NCBI GenBank assembly: GCA_964651245.1
Contig: CAZYVI010000005.1
Location: 62,001-126,000, forward strand
DNA: 64,000 nt
Direction of reading: 5' to 3'
Source: Avedoeria sp964651245
GTDB taxonomy: Bacteria; Chloroflexota; Anaerolineae; Epilineales; Epilineaceae
Shown: in pieces, positions 57,008 through 64,000 of the stretch
How the letters are laid out: every line of letters starts with the position of its first letter
How positions within the stretch are numbered: the first letter of the stretch is position 1
Position numbers and translations under genes: made by a program
The notes under the pieces: generated by a model
The model's database searches: none
What the model saw: only the letters and a program-made list of their open reading frames with translations
Told to the model about the DNA's origin: nothing

Positions 57008-57745
57008 ATGGGCTACACGCACTACTGGACGCGCCCGGCCGACTTCACCGAAGCGCAGTGGACCGCACTTCGGGCCGCCGCTCGGGAGGTCTTCGCCGCT
57101 TGCGAGGCGCGCGGGATCTCCATCGCCGGGCCCGACGGCGAGGGCGAGCCGATCACGTCGCCGCTCGAGATTGCGTTCAACGGGAGCGCCGCGGTAGACG
57201 GCGACTACGAGTCGTTCGCCCTCTACCGGTACGGCGACGACCACGGGTCGTTCTGCAAGACGGGATTCGTGAGCATCCGCCCGTACGACCTCACCGTGAC
57301 GGCCGTACTGTGGGCCGCTCGCACGATCGCCCCCGACGCGGTCGTCGTGACGAGCGACGGCGACATGAAGGGCGACGACTGGGCGCCGGCGCGCGACCTC
57401 GTCGCCGGGCTCGGCGTGACCCGCGTCGGTCCGATCGCCCCGCGCCGGCCGACGCGGTGGGGGCCACTGTGCAACGCCGCTCGCGAGCTGGCGCCGCGGA
57501 TCGTCCAGCTCGGCCGCACGTCATGGGCGGTGCCGTCGGGTGCGAACCCGACGCACGGCTACGTCGTGACCGGGCCGGCGGCGATGCCAGCGCACGGGCT
57601 GGACGTGGACGCCTACACGTGCGAGTGCAACTGGGCACGGCCGCAGGGGCCGGACGGGCGCGCGGGTGTCGGGTGCAAGCACGTGCTCGCCGTGATCGAG
57701 CGCCGGCTCGGCTTGCACGAGCGGGCGGGCGGCCGGGCGGCGTAG
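57008..57745 (+). CDS. MGYTHYW-type phage protein with C-terminal SWIM zinc finger
   Basis: The protein has 245 residues. The start MGYTHYWTRPADFTEAQW is a hallmark of a phage protein family of unknown function. The C-terminus has a SWIM zinc site: YTCECNW near 202-208 and GCKHVLAV near 222-229 (C-x-C ... C-x-H), used for nucleic-acid or protein binding. Union of the two in one chain is not a combination I recall. The ATG has GGAG at 56997-57000. Expressed from the divergent promoter; followed by a strong stem-loop. Confidence 0.7.
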   Translation: MGYTHYWTRPADFTEAQWTALRAAAREVFAACEARGISIAGPDGEGEPITSPLEIAFNGSAAVDGDYESFALYRYGDDHGSFCKTGFVSIRPYDLTVTAVLWAARTIAPDAVVVTSDGDMKGDDWAPARDLVAGLGVTRVGPIAPRRPTRWGPLCNAARELAPRIVQLGRTSWAVPSGANPTHGYVVTGPAAMPAHGLDVDAYTCECNWARPQGPDGRAGVGCKHVLAVIERRLGLHERAGGRAA

Positions 57746-58119
57746 TTCGATCGTCGGGCGGGAGAGGCGCGGCGGCGTCTTTCCCGCCCGACGCCGTCCA
57801 CGTGCAACCCTGAGGGCCTAAGTTGCGTATGGGGCGGGTGCGCATGTAGAAGCGCCGACCACGTGCGAGGTGGCCGGCGCGGGCCGGGGGCTTCCCGGCT
57901 CCCCATATTCTACGCAGCGCAGGGGGCTTCCGGTGCTAGACCCACCACCATCGCCGCGGGCCTGAGCCCGCGGGCACGCGCGCCACCACGGCCGCGCGTG
58001 CCCCGTCCTCCCCGCCGCCCTCCCGACCCCAACGCGACCTTAAGACCGCGCCCGTTGCGCGCTCCATCGCAGCCCGTATAATAGAACACCCGTTCTACAT
58101 AGCACCCCGGAGCGCATTG
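57746..58119. other. 374-bp non-coding region with three GC hairpins
   Basis: No gene is supported here. It contains a 12-bp stem-loop (57748-57789) just after the SWIM gene, probably its terminator, and two adjacent hairpins (57954-57973, loop CTGA; 57974-58001). It ends in the promoter and operator of the next gene. Adjacent hairpins could belong to a structured RNA, but no known family is evident. Confidence 0.5.
58055..58097 (+). promoter_or_regulatory. Promoter with GAAC-N4-GTTC operator 1
   Basis: TTGCGC (58055-58060), 16 bp, TATAAT (58077-58082). The last T of the -10 starts the perfect palindrome TAGAAC-ACCC-GTTCTA (58082-58097), which would cover the transcription start. The core matches the Gram-positive-type LexA box GAAC-N4-GTTC. 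Confidence 0.75.
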
Positions 58120-58383
58120 ATGGACACGACCGATACCCCCCGGCCAGCGGCGAGCCTGCACCTCATCCTGGAAGCTCCAGGGGTGCGCATGTGGTACCGC
58201 GCCGAGGTTGGCCCGGACGGAGCCACCGAGCGCCACAGCGCCGACGAGTGCGCGGGTTCACCGCTGGCGCTGGCCGTCCTCGAGGCGGCGCTCGACGGCG
58301 CGCGCGAGGCTTGCCGCGGTGTCACCGCCGCGATGCAGCTGCACCTTCCGGGCGTCGAGCCGGGGAGGTCACCCGCTCCGTAG
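58120..58383 (+). CDS. Small hypothetical protein of the lysogeny module
   Basis: 87 residues from ATG 58120, preceded by CCCCGGAGCG, a leader shared with the gene at 58496. It has a beta-type N-terminus (SLHLILEAPGVRMWYRAEVG) and a helical middle (SPLALAVLEAALDGAREA). No family recognised. Controlled by the operator at 58082. Confidence 0.55.
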   Translation: MDTTDTPRPAASLHLILEAPGVRMWYRAEVGPDGATERHSADECAGSPLALAVLEAALDGAREACRGVTAAMQLHLPGVEPGRSPAP

Positions 58384-58431
58384 GCGGCGGGTCGCGTTGG
58401 GGCGGGAGGGCGGCGGCGGCCGCCTAAACCC

Positions 58432-58472
58432 TTGCGCCTGTAGATCGGGTGTGCTATAGGACATCCGTGCTA
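58432..58472 (+). promoter_or_regulatory. Promoter with degenerate operator 2
   Basis: TTGCGC (58432-58437), 17 bp, TATAGG (58455-58460). TAGGAC-ATCC-GTGCTA (58457-58472) matches the operator at 58082 at 13 of 16 positions and occupies the same place relative to the start point. Confidence 0.55.
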
Positions 58473-58495
58473 GGCGCTGACCCCGGAGCATCCCC

Positions 58496-59032
58496 ATGAG
58501 CGAGAGTGCTCGTGATCGCTGGGTTCGCCGAGAGGCGGACTCGCTCGTCCCTGTTCTCGAGCCGCTGGGCTACTCGGCCGACGAGTGCCTGCGCCTTGCG
58601 ATGCTGATGTACGACATGAACGTCGACGGGCCGACGGACGGCTTGTCGCCCGAGCAGATGATCCTTCGTGAGCTGATCATGATGCAGGGCTTCGACGCGG
58701 CGACGGCCGGCATCGTGGCGAGCGCGCTCGTCCGCCTCGACCTGGGGCGCATCGAGATCAGCTCGCGCGCCGCGTGTGACATGCTGGGCGTGTCGCGCAA
58801 CAGCCTGCGCGACAACATGATCTCCGGCGCCGTCCCGGCCTGGAACGTCCTCATGGCTGGGGACCGGCAGGACCAGATCACCTATGGCCTCGCGCGCCTG
58901 CTGTATACGCGTGCTTGGCGTCGCCGCAACCCGCGCCCGCGCGGCACCCCGCAGTACCCGCCGCCGGAGTACAACGCCGCACGCTGGGCCATCGAGCGGC
59001 GGCGCCGGCAACCGACCACCGGGACATCCTAG
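58496..59032 (+). CDS. HTH-containing protein of the lysogeny module
   Basis: The protein has 178 residues. A helical N-terminal region (VRREADSLVPVLEPLGY ... ELIMMQGFDAATAGIVASALV) precedes a MerR/excisionase-like HTH at ~102-125 (SSRAACDMLGVSRNSLRDNMISG). The C-terminus is basic. Position just before the integrase, with a promoter bearing an operator like that of the integrase, suggests an autoregulated integration/excision regulator. Not assignable to a named family. Confidence 0.6.
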   Translation: MSESARDRWVRREADSLVPVLEPLGYSADECLRLAMLMYDMNVDGPTDGLSPEQMILRELIMMQGFDAATAGIVASALVRLDLGRIEISSRAACDMLGVSRNSLRDNMISGAVPAWNVLMAGDRQDQITYGLARLLYTRAWRRRNPRPRGTPQYPPPEYNAARWAIERRRRQPTTGTS

Positions 59033-59050
59033 GTCGCGGCCGATAGGGGG

Positions 59051-59093
59051 TTGACAGGACCGTCGTCACCCTTACAATAGAACGGGTGTTCTA
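59051..59093 (+). promoter_or_regulatory. Integrase promoter with GAAC-N4-GTTC operator 3
   Basis: TTGACA (59051-59056), 16 bp, TACAAT (59073-59078). TAGAAC-GGGT-GTTCTA (59078-59093) overlaps the last -10 base and the start point. It is the exact reverse complement of the operator at 58082-58097. Confidence 0.8.
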
Positions 59094-59122
59094 TTTGAGG
59101 CTTGACCACTTGGAGCGCGCAC

Positions 59123-60259
59123 ATGGCCCTCGCGATCGTCCGCCCATCGACAGACCCGTCCGCAGACTGGACGCTTCAGCAGTACCTCGAGTGGTGGCTG
59201 GACACCGAGGGGGCTCGGCACAGGGCGTCCACCCGTCGCAACAACCGACGCGCTGTGACGGTCTTCGCCGAGATCATCGGGCACGTGCGGCTCGGGAGCC
59301 TGACGAGGTTCGATCTGCAGAACGCCGTCGATCTGCTCCTCGAAGAGAGGGGCTGGGCCGCGTCGTACGTGCACGTGCTGTGGAGCGCAATCGCGACGGC
59401 GCTGCGCCTGGCGGTCGCCGACCGCGTCATCGACCACAACCCGGTTCGCCGGGTCCGGGCGCCGGAGCGCACGGGGCGGCTTCTGGTGCTGCCGTCGGAG
59501 GCGGACCTCCTGGCGTTCCTCCGGGCGGCGCTCGCTCCATCCGGCGTCGGTGGCAAGCATTGGTACGGTCCGCTGATCGCGGTCGCCCTCATGACCGGTA
59601 TGCGCAGGGGAGAGCTGGCCGGCCTTCGATGGGCCAACGTGCACATGGACGACCCAGAGGCGGCGCCCCCAGACGTGGGGCGTCTGGCACGGGCAGGCGC
59701 CGCGGAGCTCGCGGACCGCATGGCGAAGGGCGCCGTGGGGGTGATTGACGTGCTCGAGCAGGTGGACTACCTGAACTTCGATGACTACGCCTTCCAGCCT
59801 CCGAAGAGCGCGCACGGAGTTCGGCGGATCCCGATCACGCCCGACCTGGCCGACGTGCTGCGAGCCCAGCGCGTGAGGGTTGCACGGCAGAGACTCCAAA
59901 CCGGCACGCGGCGCTGGACCGATCTGGACCTGGTCTTCCCGAGCACGCACGGGACGCCGGCCTGCGGGAAGACCCTCGCGCGCACGCGCCGCGACATCGC
60001 CGCGGCGGTTGGCCTGGACCCGGCACCGACGTTCCACATGCTGCGACACGCGTGGGTGTCGATGCTGGTCGAGGCAGGCGTGGCCCTTCCAACGATCGTG
60101 CGCCTCGCCGGTCACGCCGATGGGCGGCTCATCGAGCGCGTCTACTACGGCACGATGAAGCGTGGCATGGACGCGGCGGCCGGTGCGATCCAGGCGCAGA
60201 CGGGTGGTGCGGTGCGCGTCCTCGGAGGGTCGTTTGACAACCCGTGGGCGCGCGGCTAG
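59123..60259 (+). CDS. int: Tyrosine recombinase (phage integrase)
   Basis: The protein has 378 residues from ATG 59123 (TTGGAG upstream; a TTG at 59102 is the longer option). Residues ~15-110 are the SAM-like core-binding domain (WTLQQYLEWWLDTEG ... YVHVLWSAIATALRLAV). The catalytic domain has MTGMRRGELAGLRW (Arg near 161), HMLRHAW (His-x2-Arg near 305), LAGHADG (near 331) and the Tyr nucleophile in ERVYYG (near 341). Between the first Arg and the second block is an insert of ~45 residues (LARAGAAELADRMAKG onward). It lies 275 bp from attR and recombines the 15-bp att core. Confidence 0.92.
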   Translation: MALAIVRPSTDPSADWTLQQYLEWWLDTEGARHRASTRRNNRRAVTVFAEIIGHVRLGSLTRFDLQNAVDLLLEERGWAASYVHVLWSAIATALRLAVADRVIDHNPVRRVRAPERTGRLLVLPSEADLLAFLRAALAPSGVGGKHWYGPLIAVALMTGMRRGELAGLRWANVHMDDPEAAPPDVGRLARAGAAELADRMAKGAVGVIDVLEQVDYLNFDDYAFQPPKSAHGVRRIPITPDLADVLRAQRVRVARQRLQTGTRRWTDLDLVFPSTHGTPACGKTLARTRRDIAAAVGLDPAPTFHMLRHAWVSMLVEAGVALPTIVRLAGHADGRLIERVYYGTMKRGMDAAAGAIQAQTGGAVRVLGGSFDNPWARG

Positions 60260-60272
60260 ACTGGCGTTCAGT

Positions 60273-60287
60273 CGAACGTGTGTTCCG
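60273..60287. promoter_or_regulatory. GAAC-N4-GTTC operator 4 near attR
   Basis: CGAACGTGTGTTCCG; the core CGAAC-GTGT-GTTCC fits the Bacillus-type SOS box consensus CGAACRNRYGTTYC at every position. It is between the integrase stop and the att core, so in the circular phage it lies in the attP region upstream of the LexA-like gene. Confidence 0.55.
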
Positions 60288-60326
60288 CTTCTTGTTCGGC
60301 CCTGACCTTTCCAACACAGCATCGTC

Positions 60327-63300
60327 TCAGGGATTATCCTCAGACGGAGAGGTGCGCTTCAAGACAGCGCCCTCGACGCTCTTCGAGTCGATGATCACTT
60401 CGAGCGGCTCGTCCAGCCGGTGGTGGCGAACCCACGCTGTCTCGGCTGCGACGGGCTGGGCGTCCAGCCAGTCCCAGTCGACGTGGGCGCCGCGCTTTTC
60501 GCTCGCGGTGAAGTAGCCGATCCCTAGTGAACAGATGTTGTGGAAGAAGTGCGTCCCTTGCGACGGCTCGACCGCCTTGCCGGCCAGGTCGCACTCGACG
60601 ATGACGCGGGCGCCGGCGATGTCGGGCCAGGTGACGGGGATGCCGAGCCAGCGGTCGGCGGTGCCCCAGCGGCCGGGGCCGATGAGGAGGTAGGGGCAGC
60701 CTTCGGCCCGCAGCGCGGCGTCGAGGGCGGCCACGTCGGCGGCGATCTCGGGGGTGCGGCCGCGGTCGAACGTGTCGCGGCGGACGGCCACGATGTCGCG
60801 CAGCCCGGCCGTCCGGCCCACACCCAGCGCCCGGCTGCGGGCGATGAACGCATCGCCGGGCGCCACCGCGCCCAGGTCGATCGCCTGGGCCGCCGCGCCC
60901 AGGACCAGCGGCCGGATCTGGAGGAAGGCGAATTCGTGCGCGTGCGGCGCCGGGCGCAGCCGGACCGCGAACTCGATCTCGACCGGACCCGACATCCCCA
61001 GCGTCCCGAGCCGCAGCAGCCGCTCCAGCGTCGCGCACAGCGGCACCACGCCGTGCTTGAGGATCGGCGCGAACGTCACCAGCCGCACGCCCGGGCGGGC
61101 CAGCCCGTCGTAGACCGCGTCGTTGTCGGGCACGTAGACGCTGGCCACCGGCCAGAGCGTGTCGTGGCGCTCGGCCGCGTCGAGGCCCAGCTCGACCAGC
61201 GCCGCCTCGGGCTCGGGGCGGCTCAGGTCGGGCGGGCGGGTCAGGTCGAGCGCCCAGAACGTCCGCTGCGCGTTGGCCAGGATGTCCTCGGTCAGCGACA
61301 GCTGCGGCAGCCAGCGCGGGTGCGCCGGCGAGAATCGCACCGCCCGCCCGCCGTCGACCACCGTCTTGCCCAGCCCCAGCGCCACGGTGGCGATCCCCTC
61401 CTCGGCCTTCATCTCGCGCACCGGGTAGAAGTTGTGCGACTGCGCCACCCCCGCGAAGTGCGGGTAGACCACGTCGCCGTGCCGGTCGCCCACGATCTGC
61501 TGGATCACCACCGCCATCTTCTCGTCCTCGACCCGGTTGGGCGTCGCCGCGAAGTAGGCCTTGGCCGCCGCGAAGTAGGTGGCCGCGTAGATGTGCTTGA
61601 CCGCCGCCTCGAGCGCCGCCAGCCGCTCGGCCGGCGTCGGCGCCGTGTTCGGCAGCATGTGGGTCGGGTAGACGCCCGCCGCCGGCAGGTGGTGGGAGTC
61701 TTCGAGCAGGCTCGACGAGCGCACCGCCAGCGGCTGGTCGGCGCGCTCGAGGAACGCCGCCAGGTCGGCCCGCACCGCGGGGGGTAGGGGCGCCGCCAGG
61801 AAGCGGGCCAGGATCGCCCGGTCGTCGGTCTCGTGGAGCGCGTACGCCTGCAGCTCGCCGGCGCCGACGAAGGCGTCGAACACGTCGGTCCCCAGGACGG
61901 CCGTCGTCGGCACGAACAGCCGGATGCGCGGCAGGTCGCGGCCGACGTCGCCGCGCGACAGCAGGTCGAACGTGAACGCCAGGCCGCGCCCCTTGCCGCC
62001 CAAGCTGCCGCCGCCGATCCGGACGAACGTGTCGCCCGCCGTCGCCCGCGCCGCGGCGAAGTCGACCACCTGGCCGCGGCGCTGGGCGTCGCGCGTCTGC
62101 TGCAGCCGGTCGATCAGGAACGACCGCATCTGCTGCGTCGAGGCGAAGTCGTCCACCCCCAGCGTCCGCAGCTCCGAGGCCAGCGCGAACTCGGTGCGGG
62201 CCATGAGCCAGTTCGAGAAGCCGTTGCGCCGGGCGTGGCTCACCAGCACGTCGTCCGGCACGTCCGGCAGCACGCCGATCAACGCGTCGATGTCGGCAGC
62301 GCGGGCCACCTCGGCGCCGTCGCCGGCGCGGAACACGAAGTCGCCGAAGCCCAGCCGCTCGCGCATGAACGTGTTGAACTCGGCCAGGAGCGTCGGCGAG
62401 TTCTTGTTGACGAACGCCGCGTCCAGCGCCTCGGCCGCCGCCGCGAATCGGTCGCGCGACGACTGCAGCAGCAGCGGCGTCTCGGCATCGACGGCGCGGA
62501 TGCGGCGCAGCAGCGCCAGGCCCGCCTCGCGGTCGTCGACGCCGCCGCGCGGGAAGCGGACGTCGCTGATCACCGCCAGGACGTGGTCGGCCGACGCCTC
62601 GTAGAGCGCCCAGCCCGCCTCGTAGGTCGTGGCCAGCCGCAGGCGCGGCCGAAGCCGGCGCCGCAGCTGGCGCTGGTCCTCGTTCAGGCTCTGGGCGATG
62701 AGCTGGTCGGTTTGGCGCGTCAGCGCGCGGAACACCAGCGGCAGGTACGACGAGATGAACGGCACGCTGTCCTCGACGAGGATGATGCTGCGCACCCCGC
62801 CCACCCGCGCGTCGTGCTCGGCGTTGCGCTGGTCCTCGACCAGGCGGATGATCGCCAGGAACAGCCGCACGTCGCCGCGCCACAGCAACACGCCGTCGAC
62901 GAACGGGATCGCGCCGGGGCCGCCGGGGATCGCGAACAGCTCGCGCATGTCGTAGGCCATCAGGAAGACCGGCACGCCGGCGCACGCGGCCTTGGCGGCG
63001 CGCCCGAAGTACGACGCCGCCACGTCGCTCACCGCCGCGATCGTGATCACGATGTCGAACGGCCGCGCGCCCAGCAGCTCCAGGGCGCGGCCGCGGGTCG
63101 AGACGCGGGTGATCTCGGGCGGGCCCTCGAGCGAAAGGCTCTGGAACGTCGTGAAGATCAGCTCGGCCAGGTGGGCGCCTTCGGACAGCGTGTAGGAGTC
63201 GTAGAGGCTGGCCACCAGCAGCACCCGGCGGACGCGGAACGACTGCAGCGACTGGAGCTGGCTGGTCTGGGCGTCGTAGGCCTCGACGATCGCCTCGAGG

Positions 63301-63374
63301 TCCGGCGGCGGAAGGGGCGGCGGCGCGGCGCGGCCGGGCGGGCCCGCCGCGCCGTCCCGACCGTCCCCCGCCAT
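60327..63374 (-). CDS. PEP/pyruvate-binding-domain protein (PPDK N-terminal type) with phage-derived C-terminus
   Basis: The protein has 1015 residues. An N-terminal region (~25-330) holds two receiver-like segments (VRRVLLVASLYDSYTLSEG; RSIILVEDSVPFISSYLP ... LAVISDVRFPRGG). From ~420 it has PEP-synthase/PPDK ATP-grasp features: RIGGGSLGGKGRGLAF, LAVRSSSLLEDSHHLPAAGVYPT, MAVVIQQIVG, and EIEFAVRLRP. No phosphohistidine swivelling or PEP-utiliser barrel is evident, so it may be a kinase or pyrophosphorylase-like enzyme of unknown substrate rather than classic PEP synthase. Bases 60327-60534, about 69 codons, come from the phage and replace the host end now at 5865-6090. Confidence 0.85.
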   Translation of the reverse strand: MAGDGRDGAAGPPGRAAPPPLPPPDLEAIVEAYDAQTSQLQSLQSFRVRRVLLVASLYDSYTLSEGAHLAELIFTTFQSLSLEGPPEITRVSTRGRALELLGARPFDIVITIAAVSDVAASYFGRAAKAACAGVPVFLMAYDMRELFAIPGGPGAIPFVDGVLLWRGDVRLFLAIIRLVEDQRNAEHDARVGGVRSIILVEDSVPFISSYLPLVFRALTRQTDQLIAQSLNEDQRQLRRRLRPRLRLATTYEAGWALYEASADHVLAVISDVRFPRGGVDDREAGLALLRRIRAVDAETPLLLQSSRDRFAAAAEALDAAFVNKNSPTLLAEFNTFMRERLGFGDFVFRAGDGAEVARAADIDALIGVLPDVPDDVLVSHARRNGFSNWLMARTEFALASELRTLGVDDFASTQQMRSFLIDRLQQTRDAQRRGQVVDFAAARATAGDTFVRIGGGSLGGKGRGLAFTFDLLSRGDVGRDLPRIRLFVPTTAVLGTDVFDAFVGAGELQAYALHETDDRAILARFLAAPLPPAVRADLAAFLERADQPLAVRSSSLLEDSHHLPAAGVYPTHMLPNTAPTPAERLAALEAAVKHIYAATYFAAAKAYFAATPNRVEDEKMAVVIQQIVGDRHGDVVYPHFAGVAQSHNFYPVREMKAEEGIATVALGLGKTVVDGGRAVRFSPAHPRWLPQLSLTEDILANAQRTFWALDLTRPPDLSRPEPEAALVELGLDAAERHDTLWPVASVYVPDNDAVYDGLARPGVRLVTFAPILKHGVVPLCATLERLLRLGTLGMSGPVEIEFAVRLRPAPHAHEFAFLQIRPLVLGAAAQAIDLGAVAPGDAFIARSRALGVGRTAGLRDIVAVRRDTFDRGRTPEIAADVAALDAALRAEGCPYLLIGPGRWGTADRWLGIPVTWPDIAGARVIVECDLAGKAVEPSQGTHFFHNICSLGIGYFTASEKRGAHVDWDWLDAQPVAAETAWVRHHRLDEPLEVIIDSKSVEGAVLKRTSPSEDNP
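60535..60549. other. attR: attR core
   Basis: ATGTTGTGGAAGAAG, identical to 6076-6090. On the gene strand it encodes FFHN within the PEP/pyruvate-binding protein. Left of it is phage, right of it host. Confidence 0.8.
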
Positions 63375-63390
63375 CAGCCGCCGCCGACCG

Positions 63391-64000
63391 CTACGTCAGG
63401 CCCTGGTCGAGCATCGCGTTCGCCACCTGGATGAAGCCGGCGATGTTGGCGCCCGCTACCAGGTTGCCCGGCACGCCGTAGGCCGCCGCCGCCTCGGCCG
63501 CCTGGCGGTGGATGCCGGTCATGATCCGGTCCAACTCGGCGTCGACCTGGGCGCGCGCCCACGTGTCGAACTGGGCGTTCTGCGTCATCTCGAGCGCCGA
63601 CGTCGCCACCCCGCCGGCGTTGGCGGCCTTGGCCGGGCCGAACGCCACGCCGGCGGCCACGAAGGCCTCGATGGCCGGGATCGTCGACGGCATGTTGGCG
63701 CCCTCGCTCACCGCCCGGCAGCCGCCGGCGATGAGCGCCCGGGCGTCGGCCTCGTCGATCTCGTTCTGCGTCGCGCACGGCAGCGCGATGTCGCAGGGCA
63801 CCGCCCACGGCCGGGCCCCGGCGTGGAACGTCGCGCCCGGGAAGGTGTCGACGTAGGCCTCGATCCGGCCGCGGCGGACGTTCTTCTGGTCCATGATCCA
63901 GGCCAGCTTCTCGCGGTCGACGCCGGCCGGGTCATGGACGAAGCCGCTCGAGTCCGAGACCGTCACGACCTTGCCGCCGTAATCGAGGATCTTCTCGATG
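63391..64000 (-). CDS. Glutamate dehydrogenase, C-terminal part (partial)
   Basis: On the minus strand the frame enters from beyond 64000 and ends at 63391, ~203 codons. VVTVSDSSGFVHDPAG, the NAD(P)-binding-domain block of hexameric NADP-type glutamate dehydrogenases, is followed by DIALPCATQNEIDEADA, EGANMPST and GPAKAANAGGVATSALEM, all strongly conserved in the family. It interconverts glutamate and 2-oxoglutarate plus ammonia. It lies 16 bp upstream of the PEP/pyruvate-binding gene on the same strand, so the two may form an operon. Confidence 0.93.
   Translation of the reverse strand, partial: IEKILDYGGKVVTVSDSSGFVHDPAGVDREKLAWIMDQKNVRRGRIEAYVDTFPGATFHAGARPWAVPCDIALPCATQNEIDEADARALIAGGCRAVSEGANMPSTIPAIEAFVAAGVAFGPAKAANAGGVATSALEMTQNAQFDTWARAQVDAELDRIMTGIHRQAAEAAAAYGVPGNLVAGANIAGFIQVANAMLDQGLT

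Larger units (their letters stand above)
6076..60549. mobile_element. Integrated siphovirus-type prophage
   Basis: Bounded by a 15-bp direct repeat, this block carries in order regulators, recombination/replication genes, packaging, head, tail, lysis, an accessory island and a tyrosine integrase next to its right end. HK97-type prohead protease and capsid, a tail tube protein, a 2,400-residue tape measure and tail-tip proteins indicate a long, probably non-contractile tail; no sheath gene is seen. Nearly all genes are rightward. Every module of a complete temperate phage is represented and no structural gene is visibly broken, so it may be functional. Confidence 0.93.

Noticed and set aside
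60327..63374. Calling the right-flank gene a classic PEP synthase.
   Set aside because: Only the ATP-grasp type domain is evident; the phosphohistidine domain and PEP-binding barrel are not seen, so the name would overstate the evidence.
1..64000. tRNA or rRNA genes, including a tRNA at the att site.
   Set aside because: I found no cloverleaf-like or rRNA-like sequence; the att site is in a protein-coding gene. A tRNAscan run would be decisive.

Overview
The window is high-GC bacterial DNA (roughly 68-72% by eye). It is dominated by one prophage of about 54.5 kb (6076-60549) sitting in a host chromosome. Host genes on both sides are ordinary housekeeping genes: a MazG/YabN-type gene running off the left edge, a bifunctional penicillin-binding protein, an ATP:cob(I)alamin adenosyltransferase, a PEP/pyruvate-binding-domain protein, and a glutamate dehydrogenase running off the right edge. 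Thr/Pro-rich exported proteins with a C-terminal YLPF-type motif, the gene repertoire and the base composition suggest Chloroflexota (Anaerolineae/Caldilineae-like). This is an inference; no rRNA is present to settle it.

Layout. 1-5389: host genes. 5390-5864: a non-coding host segment built from nested inverted repeats. 5865-6090: the displaced 3' end of the PEP/pyruvate-binding gene, cut off by the phage. 6076-6090 and 60535-60549: the 15-bp att core. 6.1-8.3 kb: regulatory genes plus an antisense moron. 8.3-15.3 kb: a rightward early operon with recombination and replication genes, including a lambda-O-like initiator that carries five iterons inside its own coding sequence. 15.3-19.4 kb: small membrane or exported proteins and a lytic transglycosylase. 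19.4-33.7 kb: packaging and head genes (TerS, TerL, portal, MuF-like protein, HNH endonuclease, prohead protease, HK97-type capsid, connectors) interrupted by three glycosyltransferases. 33.7-46.7 kb: tail genes (tube, chaperones with a probable +1 frameshift, a 2,400-residue tape measure, Dit-like and Tal-like proteins). 46.7-52.4 kb: an exported protein, a phosphoesterase and the lysis genes (glycoside hydrolase, LysM-amidase, holin-like). 52.4-57.8 kb: an accessory island (DNA methyltransferase fused to an Mrr-like domain, HTH protein, RtcB RNA ligase, SWIM-zinc protein). 58.1-60.3 kb: a lysogeny module ending in a tyrosine integrase.

The genome looks like a siphovirus (HK97 head, very long tape measure). 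The phage integrates at the 3' end of the PEP/pyruvate-binding gene and supplies its own version of the last ~69 codons, so the host gene stays full length (60327-63374) while the original end is stranded at 5865-6090.

Regulation can be read in several places. Good sigma70-type promoters lie at 8306, 26941, 33716, 52528, 56919 and 59051. A recurrent structured leader lies upstream of the capsid, tail-tube and tape-measure genes. GAAC-N4-GTTC operators overlap the promoters of the integration module. An inverted duplication forms a divergent promoter in the accessory island. The items most likely to be new are the leader-RNA family, the att site with gene restoration, the operator set, and the glycosyltransferases scattered among virion genes. 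All functions are from reading translated sequence; no database search was possible.
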